DNA from: Paenibacillus sp. FSL K6-1330
GTDB taxonomy: Bacteria > Bacillota > Bacilli > Paenibacillales > Paenibacillaceae
Direction of reading: 5' to 3'
DNA length: 64,000 nucleotides
NCBI RefSeq assembly: GCF_037976825.1
Contig: NZ_CP150269.1
Span: 6,861,501 to 6,925,500 of the forward strand
The notes under the pieces were generated by a model. The model was not told the DNA's origin. It worked only from the letters and a program-made list of their open reading frames with translations, and searched no databases. Of this stretch, positions 39,153 through 49,054 are shown in pieces (position 1 is the stretch's first letter; the number at the start of each line of letters is the position of its first letter). The position numbers were made by a program, and so were the translations under genes.

Positions 39153-40310
39153 CTATACCTTTGTGAACATTCTGTGAAATTCTTCAGGACGCTCTTTTCG
39201 GATGCCGAAATGGTGCAAAATCGCATTGACAATTCGCTGTGAAGCTTGTCCATCACCATACGGATTAGCCGCTTTGCTCATCTTGTCGTAGAGCTCCTGA
39301 TCAGTCAGAAGAACCTTAATCCGTTCATACACATTCTCCTCCTGGGTGCCTACCAGCTCCAGGGTACCGGCCTCAATGCCCTCCGGACGTTCGGTCGTAT
39401 CCCGAAGCACCAGGGTCGGCACGCCGAATGACGGAGCTTCCTCTTGCATGCCGCCGGAATCCGTAATAATGAAATGCGTATGGGTGTAGATATTGTTCAT
39501 ATCCACAACATCCAGCGGATCAATCAGCTTGATGCGCGGGTGATCTCCCAGAATGCGATGAGCCGGCTCTTTAACGGCAGGGCTCGGATGTACAGGATAT
39601 ACGATGGCGATATCCTCAAATTCATCGGCAATGCGCTTTACCGCTTCAAATATTTGACGATGCGGCTCCCCTTGGGATTCGCGGCGATGTGCCGTCATCA
39701 GGATCAAGCGTTTGCCCTTCGCCCAGTCCAGAACCGGATGGGTATAACCTTCACGCACCGTGTACTGGAACACGTCCGTAGCCGTGTTACCCGTAACATA
39801 AATGCGGGATTCCGGCTTGTTCTCCTTGCGGAGATTCTCGGCGGACCAGTTCGTCGGCGCAAAGTGAAGATCAGCAAGCACACCGGTCAACTGACGGTTC
39901 ATCTCCTCCGGATAAGGATTCAGCTTGTTCCATGTCCGCAGACCCGCCTCTACATGGCCAACCTGAATCTGCTGCAGAAAGGCTGCATAGCTGGCCAGGA
40001 ACGTTGTCAGCGTATCGCCGTGCACCAGAACGATATCCGGTTTAGCCTCACGAAGAACAGGCTCAAGACCCTCCAGAACGCGCACGGTGATCTCGTTGAG
40101 CGTCTGACGGTCCTTCATGACATCCAAATCATAGTCGGGAACAATCTTGAACACATCCAGCACCTGATCCAGCATTTGCCGATGCTGCGCAGTAACACAA
40201 ACGACCGATTCAATATGCTCGGGGTGACGTTGAAGCTCCAGAATAAGCGGCGCCATCTTGATTGCTTCGGGGCGGACCCCAAATATCGTCATCACTTTCA
40301 CTTTTGACAT
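39153..40310 (-). CDS. wecB: UDP-N-acetylglucosamine 2-epimerase (non-hydrolysing)
   Basis: 385 residues. Makes UDP-ManNAc from UDP-GlcNAc in the cytoplasm. Motifs: IFGVRPEAIKMAPLILEL, VHGDTLTTFLASYAAF, VGHVEAGLRTWN, TAHRRESQGEP, and ITDSGGMQEEAPSFGVPTLVLRDTTERPEG. Length normal. UDP-ManNAc is the donor for TagA (15.1 kb) and thus for the pyruvylated wall polymer that anchors the S-layer. It follows upp with a 59-base gap, as in several Bacillales. Also called mnaA. Confidence 0.97.
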   Translation of the reverse strand: MSKVKVMTIFGVRPEAIKMAPLILELQRHPEHIESVVCVTAQHRQMLDQVLDVFKIVPDYDLDVMKDRQTLNEITVRVLEGLEPVLREAKPDIVLVHGDTLTTFLASYAAFLQQIQVGHVEAGLRTWNKLNPYPEEMNRQLTGVLADLHFAPTNWSAENLRKENKPESRIYVTGNTATDVFQYTVREGYTHPVLDWAKGKRLILMTAHRRESQGEPHRQIFEAVKRIADEFEDIAIVYPVHPSPAVKEPAHRILGDHPRIKLIDPLDVVDMNNIYTHTHFIITDSGGMQEEAPSFGVPTLVLRDTTERPEGIEAGTLELVGTQEENVYERIKVLLTDQELYDKMSKAANPYGDGQASQRIVNAILHHFGIRKERPEEFHRMFTKV

Positions 40311-40369
40311 GTTTGAAATACCCCTCTTTGCTTGTTTTCAAATATTCAAGACGTACGAATGACTGGCAC

Positions 40370-40999
40370 TTATTTCGTGCCGTACAGCCGATCCCCTGCA
40401 TCCCCAAGGCCCGGTACGATGTAGCCATGGTCGTTAAGGCCCTCATCGAGAGCAGCAACATAAATATCCACGTCCGGATGGGCATCATGGACAGCCTTCA
40501 CACCTTCCGGTGCAGCCACGAGGTTCATCATCTTGATCTGGGTACAGCCGCGTTTCTTCAGCACGTCGATAGCAGCGATGGCGGATCCGCCCGTCGCGAG
40601 CATCGGATCAATGACGATCAATTCCCGTTCCGTAACGTCCGTTGGAAGCTTCGTATAATATTCAACAGGCTGAAGCGTTTCGGGGTCACGGAACAATCCG
40701 ACATGCCCTACCTTTGCTGCAGGAAGCAGCTTGACAACTCCATCCAGCATGCCGAGACCGGCGCGCAGGATCGGAATCAAGCCGAGCATGCGGCCGGAAA
40801 TGACTTTGCCTTGGGTTTCAGCTACCGGCGTCTGCACGGATATGGATTCAAGAGAAACCTCCCGCGTAATTTCATAAGCCATCAAAGTCGCGACTTCGTC
40901 TACCAATTCGCGAAAGTCTTTTGTGTTAGTCCGCATATCGCGGATAAATGTAAGTTTGTGTTGAATCAACGGGTGATCACAAATCACCAATTTTCCCAT
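40370..40999 (-). CDS. upp: Uracil phosphoribosyltransferase
   Basis: 209 residues. Salvages uracil with PRPP to UMP. PRPP-binding loop [24 protein letters not shown] in the middle and the uracil-binding C-terminus [22 protein letters not shown] lies seven bases before the ATG. Genome neighbours glyA and wecB as in Bacillales. Confidence 0.98.
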   Translation of the reverse strand: MGKLVICDHPLIQHKLTFIRDMRTNTKDFRELVDEVATLMAYEITREVSLESISVQTPVAETQGKVISGRMLGLIPILRAGLGMLDGVVKLLPAAKVGHVGLFRDPETLQPVEYYTKLPTDVTERELIVIDPMLATGGSAIAAIDVLKKRGCTQIKMMNLVAAPEGVKAVHDAHPDVDIYVAALDEGLNDHGYIVPGLGDAGDRLYGTK

Positions 41000-41343
41000 G
41001 TCTGGTCCCTCCGGTTTGAGTACAAATGTTATTTCAATATGGGCGTAAAATATTTGTGAGCTCCATAAATCCTGTCTATTATATCATTCCCTCTAGTCAA
41101 TTGACACCTGCACGGGTCATGTTTTATTCCATGAGTTTTTGACCTTATAACTAAACCGGATCTCCTTCTGCCCTGAACCTAGGTTTTCCATTTTCGCCTA
41201 TATTGATGCTAACCGCGAAGCTACCTGACTGGGAAAATGAGAGCATAGCAATCTGGCCAGAATGTTTATAGCTCCTAAAAGGACCCCACCTGCATCAGGC
41301 GGGGTCCTCTTATCATAGGCTTCTTCTTCGGAGGAGACTGTGA
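41000..41343. other. Intergenic region between glyA and upp
   Basis: No gene. It holds the glyA terminator and on the minus strand a perfect TATAAT (41078-41083) about 80 bases before upp; its -35 is weak, but it is the best candidate upp promoter. Confidence 0.4.
41277..41309 (-). terminator. Terminator of glyA
   Basis: AGGACCCC-GCCTG / CAGGT-GGGGTCCT, 13 pairs with one wobble and a 3-base loop, followed on the minus strand by a short TTTT. Confidence 0.8.
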
Positions 41344-42594
41344 TTAATATTTCATTTCAGCATAGAGAGGGTATTGATCTGTAAGCTCAGCCACCAAACG
41401 ACCTGCGTTTTCAAGCGTTGCCTCGTCTTTCGGCTGCTTCAATGTCATGGCAATAATTTTCGCGATTTTCACCATCGCCTGCTCATCCATACCGCGGGAA
41501 GTAACCGCAGGGGTACCGATACGGATACCGCTCGTTACGAACGGGCTGGTTGGATCAAACGGGATGGCATTCTTGTTCACGGTAATCCCGATGGAGTCCA
41601 GAACTTTCTCCGCGTCTTTACCGGTGATGTCCAGATTGCGGGTATCCACCAGCATCAGGTGGTTATCGGTTCCGCCGGATACGATATTCAAGCCTTCCTC
41701 GATCAGAGTATCTGCCAGCACTTTCGCGTTCTTCACGACATTCTCTGCATACGTCTTGAAGGACGGATCCAATGCTTCGCCAAGCGCAACGGCCTTGGAA
41801 GCAATAACATGCATGAGCGGGCCGCCTTGGGAGCCGGGGAATACCGCTTTATCGATCGCTTGCGCCCAAGCCTTTTTGCACAGAATCATACCGCCGCGAG
41901 GTCCGCGAAGCGTCTTATGCGTCGTTGTCGTTACAAAATGGGCATGCGGAACCGGATTCGGATGAAGACCTGCCGCAACAAGACCGGCAATATGAGCCAT
42001 ATCAACCATGAACAACGCGCCAACGTCGTTCGCGATGGCAGCAAGCCGTTCAAAATCAATGATGCGAGGATAGGCACTTGCACCCGCTACGATCAGACGA
42101 GGGCGATGCTTGAATGCCGCTTTGCGAACTTCGTCGTAATCGATCAGGAACGTATCTTCTTGCACGCCGTAGGCAACAAAGTTGTACAGAAGGCCGGAAG
42201 CGTTAACCGGGCTTCCGTGAGTCAAATGACCGCCATGAGCCAGGTTCATGCCGAGCACGGTATCTCCAGGCTTCAGGGCTGCCAAATATACCGCCATGTT
42301 CGCTTGGGCACCGGAGTGCGGCTGAACGTTGGCATGCTCGGCTCCGAACAGTTCTTTGGCACGGTCACGGGCGATATCTTCCACGATATCCACACGCTCA
42401 CAGCCACCGTAATAGCGTTTGCCAGGGTAGCCTTCCGCATATTTATTCGTCAGCACCGTCCCCATTGCTTCCATAACCGCTTCGCTAACAATATTCTCAG
42501 AGGCAATCAGCTCAATGTTGCTGCGCTGACGCTTCAGCTCCAAATCCATCGCTTCCAATACAGCCGGGTCACTCTTCCGCAAATGTTCCATCAT
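41344..42594 (-). CDS. glyA: Serine hydroxymethyltransferase
   Basis: 416 residues. PLP enzyme that interconverts serine and glycine with tetrahydrofolate. PLP-lysine motif [20 protein letters not shown]-terminal [20 protein letters not shown], and [24 protein letters not shown] is eight bases upstream of the ATG at 42594; an ATG at 42600 would lie only two bases from it. Confidence 0.98.
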   Translation of the reverse strand: MMEHLRKSDPAVLEAMDLELKRQRSNIELIASENIVSEAVMEAMGTVLTNKYAEGYPGKRYYGGCERVDIVEDIARDRAKELFGAEHANVQPHSGAQANMAVYLAALKPGDTVLGMNLAHGGHLTHGSPVNASGLLYNFVAYGVQEDTFLIDYDEVRKAAFKHRPRLIVAGASAYPRIIDFERLAAIANDVGALFMVDMAHIAGLVAAGLHPNPVPHAHFVTTTTHKTLRGPRGGMILCKKAWAQAIDKAVFPGSQGGPLMHVIASKAVALGEALDPSFKTYAENVVKNAKVLADTLIEEGLNIVSGGTDNHLMLVDTRNLDITGKDAEKVLDSIGITVNKNAIPFDPTSPFVTSGIRIGTPAVTSRGMDEQAMVKIAKIIAMTLKQPKDEATLENAGRLVAELTDQYPLYAEMKY

Positions 42595-42684
42595 GTTCAT
42601 ATCCTCCCATAATCAATCGTTATTTTTTCTTGCAAAGTCAATACTACAAGTTGTCATAATTAAAAAAGCGAGTTCTCATTTGAA

Positions 42685-43269
42685 TCAATCGCATAGTGTG
42701 GAATCATCCCTCTGCTCGAACTGGTACACCGCGCGTTCTCCGCCAATCAGCTTCGGACGGGTATAAGCCGCGGTTACGCGCGCCTCGCCGATATAACGCT
42801 CGGTCGGTCTGAACGGAACCGCCACTCGCCGCAAATGCATGCCGATCAGCGTCTCGCCGATATCAACTCCGGCATGTGCTTCAATCGATTCCGCAAGACA
42901 AGGCTCCTTCATGCTGCGGTAAGCCGCGGAGGCCATCGACCCTCCCGCTCCCGGAATGGGAACAGCCGCCACTTCCGTCAAGCCCAGCCGCTCGAGCAGC
43001 TCGCGTTCCATGACAAGCGCACGGTTCAGATGCTCACAGCATTGATAAGCCACCGCGAAACCGAATTCCGCTTGAACCTCGGCAATGCCCTGAAGGAGCT
43101 GCTGCGCCGTTTCAAGAGCGCCGCCTGTGCCGATCCGGCGTCCGACCACTTCACTGGTGCTGGCTCCGATGACCAGCACTTTACCGGGTCCTAACACGGC
43201 CGCTTCGGCCAGTTCGCGGACCATACGCGCTGTCTGTTCGTTCAAGGAAACCTTGGAGATATCCGTCAT
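42685..43269 (-). CDS. ywlG: TIGR01440/DUF436 family protein (YwlG)
   Basis: 194 residues. Conserved in Firmicutes between rpiB and glyA, as in Bacillus subtilis. Features: GKVLVIGASTSEVVGRRIG near residue 28, YQCCEHLNRALVMERE, PGAGGSMASAAYRSM, and EAHAGVDIGETLIGMHLR. No membrane segment. Its reaction has not been established to my knowledge. ATG after GGGAGG. Confidence 0.9.
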   Translation of the reverse strand: MTDISKVSLNEQTARMVRELAEAAVLGPGKVLVIGASTSEVVGRRIGTGGALETAQQLLQGIAEVQAEFGFAVAYQCCEHLNRALVMERELLERLGLTEVAAVPIPGAGGSMASAAYRSMKEPCLAESIEAHAGVDIGETLIGMHLRRVAVPFRPTERYIGEARVTAAYTRPKLIGGERAVYQFEQRDDSTLCD

Positions 43270-43353
43270 GTCACAGTCCTCCCGATGATTTTTTTCACAG
43301 AAGATGCTTCAATCCCATATCACGATAGCCGCAGCCGTAAATTACGCGTTCAC

Positions 43354-43818
43354 TTATCGCGACTCATTCTTCAGGTAACGCTCCTCGATGGCCTTGATCT
43401 TGTTCACACGGCCGATATGGCGCTCGCCATGACTGAAATCCGTTGTCAGCCATGCGCTGACGATTTCAGCAGCAAGTCCGGGACCGACGACACGCTCACC
43501 CAACGCAATCACGTTGCTGTCGTTATGCTCACGCGTCGCTTTGGCCGAGAACACATCATGTGTCAGCGCGCAGCGAATGCCCGGCACCTTATTGGCCGCA
43601 ATGCTCATGCCGATCCCCGTACCGCAGATCAGAATGCCGCGATCCGCTTCACCCGAGACTACCTTCTCGCACACAGGAAGGGCATAATCGGGATAATCCA
43701 CGGAATCGGAACAGCCGCAGCCCAGATCCTCCACCTCGTGTCCAAGACCCCGAATGACTTCCACGATCTCCTCTTTCAGACGAATGCCGGCATGATCCGT
43801 ACCCAATGCAATTTTCAT
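43354..43818 (-). CDS. rpiB: Ribose-5-phosphate isomerase B
   Basis: 154 residues. Interconverts ribose-5- and ribulose-5-phosphate. Catalytic Cys in ILICGTGIGMSIAANKVPGIRCAL, the substrate-binding GTDHAG start, and THDVFSAKATREHNDSNVIALGERVVG. Belongs to the rpiB-ywlG-glyA group downstream of the ywlE terminator. Confidence 0.97.
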   Translation of the reverse strand: MKIALGTDHAGIRLKEEIVEVIRGLGHEVEDLGCGCSDSVDYPDYALPVCEKVVSGEADRGILICGTGIGMSIAANKVPGIRCALTHDVFSAKATREHNDSNVIALGERVVGPGLAAEIVSAWLTTDFSHGERHIGRVNKIKAIEERYLKNESR

Positions 43819-43895
43819 CTATGAAAAACCCCCTCGTATGTTCGCTTTTGCGTTTTAGCTTGTTTCATTATAACCCAAATCAGGCGCAAAAGACG

Positions 43896-43939
43896 AAAAA
43901 AGAGCAGTCGGCGCACGTATTGTGCTCCAAATGCTCTTT
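43896..43939 (-). terminator. Terminator between ywlE and rpiB
   Basis: AAGAGCA / TGCTCTT outer stem with an inner GGCGCAC / GTGCTCC stem, followed on the minus strand by TTTTTTCG. Confidence 0.7.
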
Positions 43940-44104
43940 GCCCAGGCGACCGGCCGTATATTCCGATGCTCCATCGTGGTTTCATCCACTTCGTCGCCAG
44001 TTACACCGGATCATTGTTTTTCAACTCCATCTTAAAGCAATACCATGTGAAAGGCAAGTGGCTTTTTAGCCCAATGGTAGGCTTCATATCGTTCAAAGCA
44101 AGGC

Positions 44105-44692
44105 TTAGTTATGCCGATCCGCCTCCAGCTTGTCCAAGAGACGGAACAACGCCGTCCGAATCTCTGCAGCCGTCGCTTCATATTCCTCCCGCGAGCCTCC
44201 AAAAGGATCGGAGATATCGAAGCTCGGAATGCGCTGGCGCAGCTCGATCAGACGCTCCCGGTCACGGTCGCTGACGTCGCGGCCCAGCGATCTGGCCAGC
44301 TCAAGCGCCGCATACAGACTATCCTGCTCCCGCAGATCATCCAGCACCTGTCGGTCATCCTCAACAAACTCTTTCAGCGTATGCATCTTGTCTGCGGCGT
44401 GCGGGAACTGCCTTATAGCATACTGCTTATGCGACTGGGTCAACGTCAGGATCAAATCTGACCACTCCACCAGATTCGCAGTCAACGGTTTGGACACCAA
44501 GCGTTCTTGGATATCCTGGTCTCGTAGTATGGACTCCGCATGATGGGACACCGGCATTCCATCCACGGCCGAGACACCGGCGGACTTCGTTTCCAGCGGG
44601 ATGCCCCGTTGTTTGGCAAGCTTGCGCAGCATGCCTTCAGCCATTGGACTGCGGCAGGTATTTCCCGTGCAGACAAACAGTATATTTTTCAC
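44105..44692 (-). CDS. ywlE: Protein-arginine phosphatase YwlE-type (LMW-PTP fold)
   Basis: 195 residues. P-loop CTGNTCRSPMAE at residues 8-19; the Thr after Asn (Ile in tyrosine phosphatases) is the established hallmark of arginine-phosphatase specificity, opposing the McsB kinase. The general-acid Asp lies in SFDISDPFGGSREEYEAT. Longer than Bacillus YwlE by about 45 residues, mostly in the middle. GTG start after GGGAGG. Neighbours mntP and the Sua5 gene keep the Bacillus order. Confidence 0.92.
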   Translation of the reverse strand: MKNILFVCTGNTCRSPMAEGMLRKLAKQRGIPLETKSAGVSAVDGMPVSHHAESILRDQDIQERLVSKPLTANLVEWSDLILTLTQSHKQYAIRQFPHAADKMHTLKEFVEDDRQVLDDLREQDSLYAALELARSLGRDVSDRDRERLIELRQRIPSFDISDPFGGSREEYEATAAEIRTALFRLLDKLEADRHN

Positions 44693-44746
44693 GGTCCCGT
44701 TCCTCCCGTTAGTAGGTTCTTTGGGGTTATTGTAACAAATATAACG

Positions 44747-45310
44747 TCAAAAGATAAACATGACACCAAATATAACCAAAATGAGCCCGCCCAGCATTTC
44801 ACCGTACTCCCCCAGTTTATTGCTTACCTGACGGCCAAGCAGCAAACCGAGAATGGACAGCAAACCGCCCACGATCCCGAAGGAGATCACGATCAACAGT
44901 ACATCATCCACAAACATCCCGAGTGAAACGCCTACCGAGAAGGAATCGATGCTGACGCTAAGTGAAAACAGCAGCATGCCTAAAAATGCGGTAGGATGTA
45001 TTCGCTGTCCTTCTCCGCCCCGCCAGGCGTTATACATCATATGCCCGCCGAGAAGAAGCAGCAGTCCGCCGGCCGCAAGTCCTGTGACGTGACCCAGTAA
45101 CATGCCTACATAGCGGCCGGCAAATAAGCCCAGCAGCGGCATCAACATATGAAACAACGCGATCATGAAGCTGATGCCCAACATATGGCCTAAGCGCATA
45201 CCGCTTCTCATTCCGACTCCGACTCCAAGCGAAAATGCGTCTAGCCCGAGTGCAACCGCCATCAGCAGAATCGCCGCAAGCTGTCCCGATTGGACAGACG
45301 CCTCCAGCAT
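44747..45310 (-). CDS. mntP: Manganese efflux pump MntP (YwlD)
   Basis: 187 residues. Six membrane helices in two repeats, each with a conserved Asp: ALGLDAFSLGVGVG and SVSIDSFSVGVSLG. Exports Mn(II). The start is the ATG at 45310 (MLEASVQSG), with GGGGG seven bases upstream; the open frame runs back to 45373 but that extension is not typical. No Mn riboswitch (yybP-ykoY) was recognised. Confidence 0.9.
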   Translation of the reverse strand: MLEASVQSGQLAAILLMAVALGLDAFSLGVGVGMRSGMRLGHMLGISFMIALFHMLMPLLGLFAGRYVGMLLGHVTGLAAGGLLLLLGGHMMYNAWRGGEGQRIHPTAFLGMLLFSLSVSIDSFSVGVSLGMFVDDVLLIVISFGIVGGLLSILGLLLGRQVSNKLGEYGEMLGGLILVIFGVMFIF

Positions 45311-45391
45311 GCCCATTCCCCCAAGTCCCATGGTCTTGTACACCATATGCGGACAAGGGGTAAATGATGCCAAAAGTGTTCATTCAGCAGC

Positions 45392-46558
45392 TCAATTCAC
45401 ATCGATGATGTGGTGTCCCGCGGCCTTCAACAGCCGGTTCATGACGGCTGCCCCGAGACCTTGCTCCGGGCACGCTTCGGCCAGAATGAAGGTCGCGCCT
45501 TCGTCATCGAATCGGCGCAGGCCGGCGTACAGCCGGCGGGCCGCTTCCTCCGGCGCGGCCAGGCTGCCGAGCGAGACGACAACGTCCGCGTGGTAGTGAC
45601 CGATGTGCTCGTCGAATGACAGCACGCCGGTCACCTCCCCGCGCCGGGCGGCCGCCTCAAGCTCGGCCGCGATGCGTGCCGACACGGCAATGGCACGCGG
45701 GCCCTGCACCACGCACATCGCACCCTTCGGTGCGTAGTGCGTGTACTTCATGCCCGGCGATCGCGGCGTCGGGCTCTCCGCCTCCCCGGCGGCGCGATGC
45801 AGCGCCGGGTCCATGCGCACGCTTGCCGCAACCGTGGCAAGCTGCTCCGCCGTGACGCCGCCCGGGCGGAGCACCGTGACGGCCCCGTCTTCGCCGACTT
45901 GCACCACCGTCGACTCGACGCCCACCCCGGCCGGGCCGCCGTCGAGGACGCCGTCGATCGCTCCCGCCAGATCCTCCAGGACATGGCTGGCCAGCGTCGG
46001 GCTTGGCCGACCGGAACGGTTCGCGCTCGGCGCAGCCAGTGGACGCCCGGCGGCGCTGATCAAAGCCAGCGCCACATTGTGATCCGGCATCCGTACGGCA
46101 ACGGTATCGAGGCCTGCCGTCACGCGAGGGGAGACAGCACCTGGTTTAACGGGCAGTACCAGCGATAGCGGCCCAGGCCAGAACATTGCCATCAGCGCCC
46201 GTTCCGTCTCATTTACATGAAGGACCAAACCGTCAAGCTGAGCTAGCTCTGAAATATGCACAATCAATGGATTGTCCGACGGCCGGCCTTTCGCGGCAAA
46301 GACGCGCTCGACCGCTTCTGTATTGCCGGCGTCCGCGCCAAGCCCGTAGACCGTTTCCGTCGGAAAGGCCACCGTTCCGCCGAGCTCAAGCACCTGCCCC
46401 GCTTCCCCAAGCGCCTGCTTTGCCTCATTCTCCAAACTTAAGCTCTCCCTAGAGAGCGAGTTCGAGACGTGCCACACTTGGGTTGATTTTGCACCAACCT
46501 GGCGGAAGCCGTTATCCCGCTGCTGGTTAGGTTCCATGCCGTTCCCGTTCTGTTCCAT
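45392..46558 (-). CDS. ywlC: Threonylcarbamoyl-AMP synthase (Sua5/YwlC)
   Basis: 388 residues. Makes threonylcarbamoyl-AMP for t6A37 of ANN-decoding tRNAs. YrdC domain at about 50-240: FPTETVYGLGADA, KGRPSDNPLIVHI, SAPSANRSGRPSPT near RPLAAPSANRSG; C-terminal Sua5 domain with SPGMKYTHYAPKG. The first about 45 residues are a poorly conserved extension with a weak start (GGATAGGA before ATG); translation could begin at Met8. The middle part is GC-rich. It sits between spoIIR and mntP, the Bacillus order. Confidence 0.93.
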   Translation of the reverse strand: MEQNGNGMEPNQQRDNGFRQVGAKSTQVWHVSNSLSRESLSLENEAKQALGEAGQVLELGGTVAFPTETVYGLGADAGNTEAVERVFAAKGRPSDNPLIVHISELAQLDGLVLHVNETERALMAMFWPGPLSLVLPVKPGAVSPRVTAGLDTVAVRMPDHNVALALISAAGRPLAAPSANRSGRPSPTLASHVLEDLAGAIDGVLDGGPAGVGVESTVVQVGEDGAVTVLRPGGVTAEQLATVAASVRMDPALHRAAGEAESPTPRSPGMKYTHYAPKGAMCVVQGPRAIAVSARIAAELEAAARRGEVTGVLSFDEHIGHYHADVVVSLGSLAAPEEAARRLYAGLRRFDDEGATFILAEACPEQGLGAAVMNRLLKAAGHHIIDVN

Positions 46559-46704
46559 TCCTATCCCAAACTTTCTGTATATGAAATATATAAACTCCCG
46601 TGCGAGTTTTGCCTATGCCCCAAAATAAAAAGCGCTTTTCGTTCTTCAGTCCCGGGCCGGTTCTCATTCAAACCAGTCGCGCCAAAGAGAAAGCACTCTT
46701 CTAG

Positions 46705-46878
46705 AGGTTGTTCAAAAAGTCCGCTTTTGATCACGAAGCGAATCAGGAAGCAGCTCGGCATCGAATCTTGAATTCAGCCGGGCCTTCCGGTGCTCACGTA
46801 CCCAAAACGTACGCTCCGCTCCTCACTCCCTAGCTTCATCCAACCTTCTCGGTGCTGAAAATCCGACTTTTTGAACTC
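46705..46878. repeat. Dispersed 174-bp MITE-like repeat, copy 2
   Basis: Ends GAGGTTGTTCAAAAAGTC and GACTTTTTGAACTC are inverted repeats. Same length as copy 1 at 26695-26868 with about 20 mismatches by eye. CTTCTA occurs just left of the element and three bases beyond the right end, a possible target duplication. Lies between spoIIR and the Sua5 gene. Confidence 0.82.
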
Positions 46879-46939
46879 GCACTTCTACTTCAAAGTTTAT
46901 CATACCGGGTCAGGATTGAAAATCAGCTTACTCATAATC

Positions 46940-47635
46940 CTAGAACAAGCTTACCACCCAGTTCCAAATGCCACGGAACATATCCCACAAGAAGAAGCGG
47001 ACCTCCGGTTCGCTATCGCCTGCGTTCTTCGGAGCTTCCTCTTGGGAAGTTTCGCCAGCCTCAGCAGAAACCGTTTGGATACCTGTGTCAACAGGCTGCG
47101 CCGCCGCATCCCCGCTGCCACCATCGATGAAACAAAGCGGCGGGAACAGGACACACCACCAGTTCTGCCCTTGACCTTCTCCTAAAGAAATCCGCAGCGC
47201 ATCGTAATCGCCGGCCGGATACACCGTGCCCCCGTATAACTTCGTCGGGAACGGCACGACGCCAAGCTCTACGGTGTAATTGTACGTAATTCCCCTTTTC
47301 TTCAACTCTTCACCCACCAATTGGCGGATTTCCGGAAGATGCTGCCGGGTTAATTCTTTGGCGTCTTCCAGGCTTTGCGGGTTCTCCAGCTGCAGGACCC
47401 AGAGCTGCATTTGCTCAACGACCGAATCACGGATCTCTCGTTTGACCAGCTGATCGGACGGGCTATCGGAATTCGCCAGAATGCGAAGTCGTATCGATTC
47501 CTCGGGGATCGGACCGCCAACAACAGAAGCATCAATCTGCTGTCCTTCCCAAGCCATAATGACCATAAACATACAGGATAAGAGCACAACCATTTTCTTC
47601 ACGATAATACGGAGGGTTTCACTATAATTTTTCAT
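46940..47635 (-). CDS. spoIIR: Stage II sporulation protein SpoIIR
   Basis: 231 residues. Secreted from the forespore to activate SpoIIGA, which processes pro-sigma-E. N-terminal signal peptide (MVVLLSCMFMVIMAWEG), then IRLRILANSDSPSDQLVKREIRD, VVPFPTKLYGGTVYPAGDYDALRISLGEGQGQNWWCVLFPPLCF. The acidic stretch before the C-terminal RGIWNWVVSLF is variable. A sigma-F-like promoter lies upstream. GAGG about 11 bases before the ATG. Confidence 0.95.
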   Translation of the reverse strand: MKNYSETLRIIVKKMVVLLSCMFMVIMAWEGQQIDASVVGGPIPEESIRLRILANSDSPSDQLVKREIRDSVVEQMQLWVLQLENPQSLEDAKELTRQHLPEIRQLVGEELKKRGITYNYTVELGVVPFPTKLYGGTVYPAGDYDALRISLGEGQGQNWWCVLFPPLCFIDGGSGDAAAQPVDTGIQTVSAEAGETSQEEAPKNAGDSEPEVRFFLWDMFRGIWNWVVSLF

Positions 47636-47676
47636 CTTGCCAGCCGCCTCTCTATGAACATCTCTATGATGCTATC

Positions 47677-47704
47677 AGTATGTCCGCCGGACAAAGATAT
47701 AAAC
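47677..47704 (-). promoter_or_regulatory. spoIIR: Sigma-F-like promoter of spoIIR
   Basis: Minus strand GTTTA (47700-47704), 14 bases, GGACATACT (47677-47685), fitting GywTA and GGnnAnAnT. Same spacing as at spoIIQ. Confidence 0.6.
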
Positions 47705-47754
47705 GTAGAATCTAGCAATTTGATATAAAAATCATAGATTGATGCAGCACGAAC

Positions 47755-47789
47755 CAAAAAAGATGCGACTCCCACGGGAATCGCATCTT
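47755..47789 (-). terminator. Terminator of the downstream SEDS gene
   Basis: AAGATGCGACTCCC / GGGAATCGCATCTT, 14 pairs with one wobble, followed on the minus strand by TTTTTTGG. Confidence 0.92.
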
Positions 47790-47875
47790 CGCCAAGATCG
47801 GTTATTCAGTTCATCTAATTGCCGTGCCCCACACTTTTCCGCTGGAGATAGGGCAATTATTGAGCTTCCCGCAAG

Positions 47876-49054
47876 TTACGCCTGCTTCGAAGCGGCCGGG
47901 CGATAGGCATGCGGATCCGGCATATCTTCCTCCACTTCCTGTCCATGCAGCTTCACGCTCATGGCGACACCCAGACTGGCCATACTGATCACAAGGGAAG
48001 TTCCCCCGTAACTGATGAAGGGCAGCGTGATCCCGGTCAGCGGCATTAAGCCGATAAACATGCCGATGTTCTCGAAGATCTGATATAAGAACATCGCCAC
48101 GACTCCTATAATAAGAAACGGCCCCGCACGCTCTCGGGATTCCAGGGAGATCAGGATTAGCCGATGGATCAGGATAAAATATAACAGAAGCAGAACGGAA
48201 GATCCGATAAAACCGAATTCCTCGGCAATCTGCACAAATATGGAATCAGAATACGCATATGGCACTCTGCCCGACTGGATCGACGATCCCTGCATGTAGC
48301 CCTCGCCGCTCATGCCACCCGAGGCGATGGCAAGCTTCGCATTCGTCGTATGGTAGCTTGCCTTGGCAGTTGCCTTCTCCGGATAGAGCCACGGATCAAT
48401 CCGTTCCACCCAGTGCGGCTTCAAAATCTTCGATTCCAACAATTCATCATGATAATGAATATAGGCCTGAGCCCCACCGAAGGCTAAGCCTGCCACAAGC
48501 GCAAGCCCAATGAGCGCATGGGAGAACTTGACATTCCCGATCCAGAGCAACCCCAGCAAAATCACGACATAACTGAGCGCGTTACCCAAATCATTCTGGG
48601 CCATAACGAGCGCAAAAGGCACGAATGCCAAAAGTCCGATCGGGACAACGTCCTTCCAGAAAGACAGCAGCGGTTTGTTTTTGCGCACCAATACGAAAGA
48701 AAGGAAAATAATCAGGATCAGCTTGAACAATTCAGCAGGCTGTATACTGAGTCCGCCAATGTAAATCCAGCCTTGGGCCCCGTTGATATCCTTACCGATA
48801 AACATAACGAGGACCAAAACAGCTAATCCACCCAAGTAAATATATTTAGCATATTTAATCAACAACCGGTAATCCAGCAGACTGATTCCGAAAAAAGCAA
48901 TGAAACCGACAATGTAAAAGGCAATCATGCGGAGATGAGAGCCTTCGAATTTGGTGTCAACAGTTGTGCTGTATATCGACGTAATGCTGATGCCCATCAT
49001 CAAAACCAGTACAAAAACAATAACGTAATCCATCTTCTTAAATTTCTGAAGCAT
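47876..49054 (-). CDS. SEDS family (FtsW/RodA/SpoVE) protein, paralogue 1
   Basis: 392 residues, ten membrane helices. SEDS proteins polymerise lipid II glycan. Conserved features present: NGAQGWIYIGGLSIQPAELFKL, AQNDLGNALSYVVILLGLLW, IASGGMSGEGYMQG, and the C-terminal LPLTGITLPFISYGGTS. In the large outer loop the family's PExDPLGxGY sequence reads PEKATAKASYH: the presumed catalytic Asp aligns with Ala228, and TDFIF reads SDSIF. It is about 75-80% similar by eye to the next gene. ATG start after GGGGG. It lies downstream of its paralogue and upstream of spoIIR. Confidence 0.9.
   Translation of the reverse strand: MLQKFKKMDYVIVFVLVLMMGISITSIYSTTVDTKFEGSHLRMIAFYIVGFIAFFGISLLDYRLLIKYAKYIYLGGLAVLVLVMFIGKDINGAQGWIYIGGLSIQPAELFKLILIIFLSFVLVRKNKPLLSFWKDVVPIGLLAFVPFALVMAQNDLGNALSYVVILLGLLWIGNVKFSHALIGLALVAGLAFGGAQAYIHYHDELLESKILKPHWVERIDPWLYPEKATAKASYHTTNAKLAIASGGMSGEGYMQGSSIQSGRVPYAYSDSIFVQIAEEFGFIGSSVLLLLYFILIHRLILISLESRERAGPFLIIGVVAMFLYQIFENIGMFIGLMPLTGITLPFISYGGTSLVISMASLGVAMSVKLHGQEVEEDMPDPHAYRPAASKQA

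Noticed and set aside
41374..42612. Plus-strand 412-codon ORF opposite glyA
   Set aside because: Mirror frame of a well-conserved gene; its composition (His, Arg, Cys rich) is not protein-like.
45310..45373. Longer N-terminus for MntP
   Set aside because: The added residues are not hydrophobic or conserved, and the ATG at 45310 has the better ribosome site.
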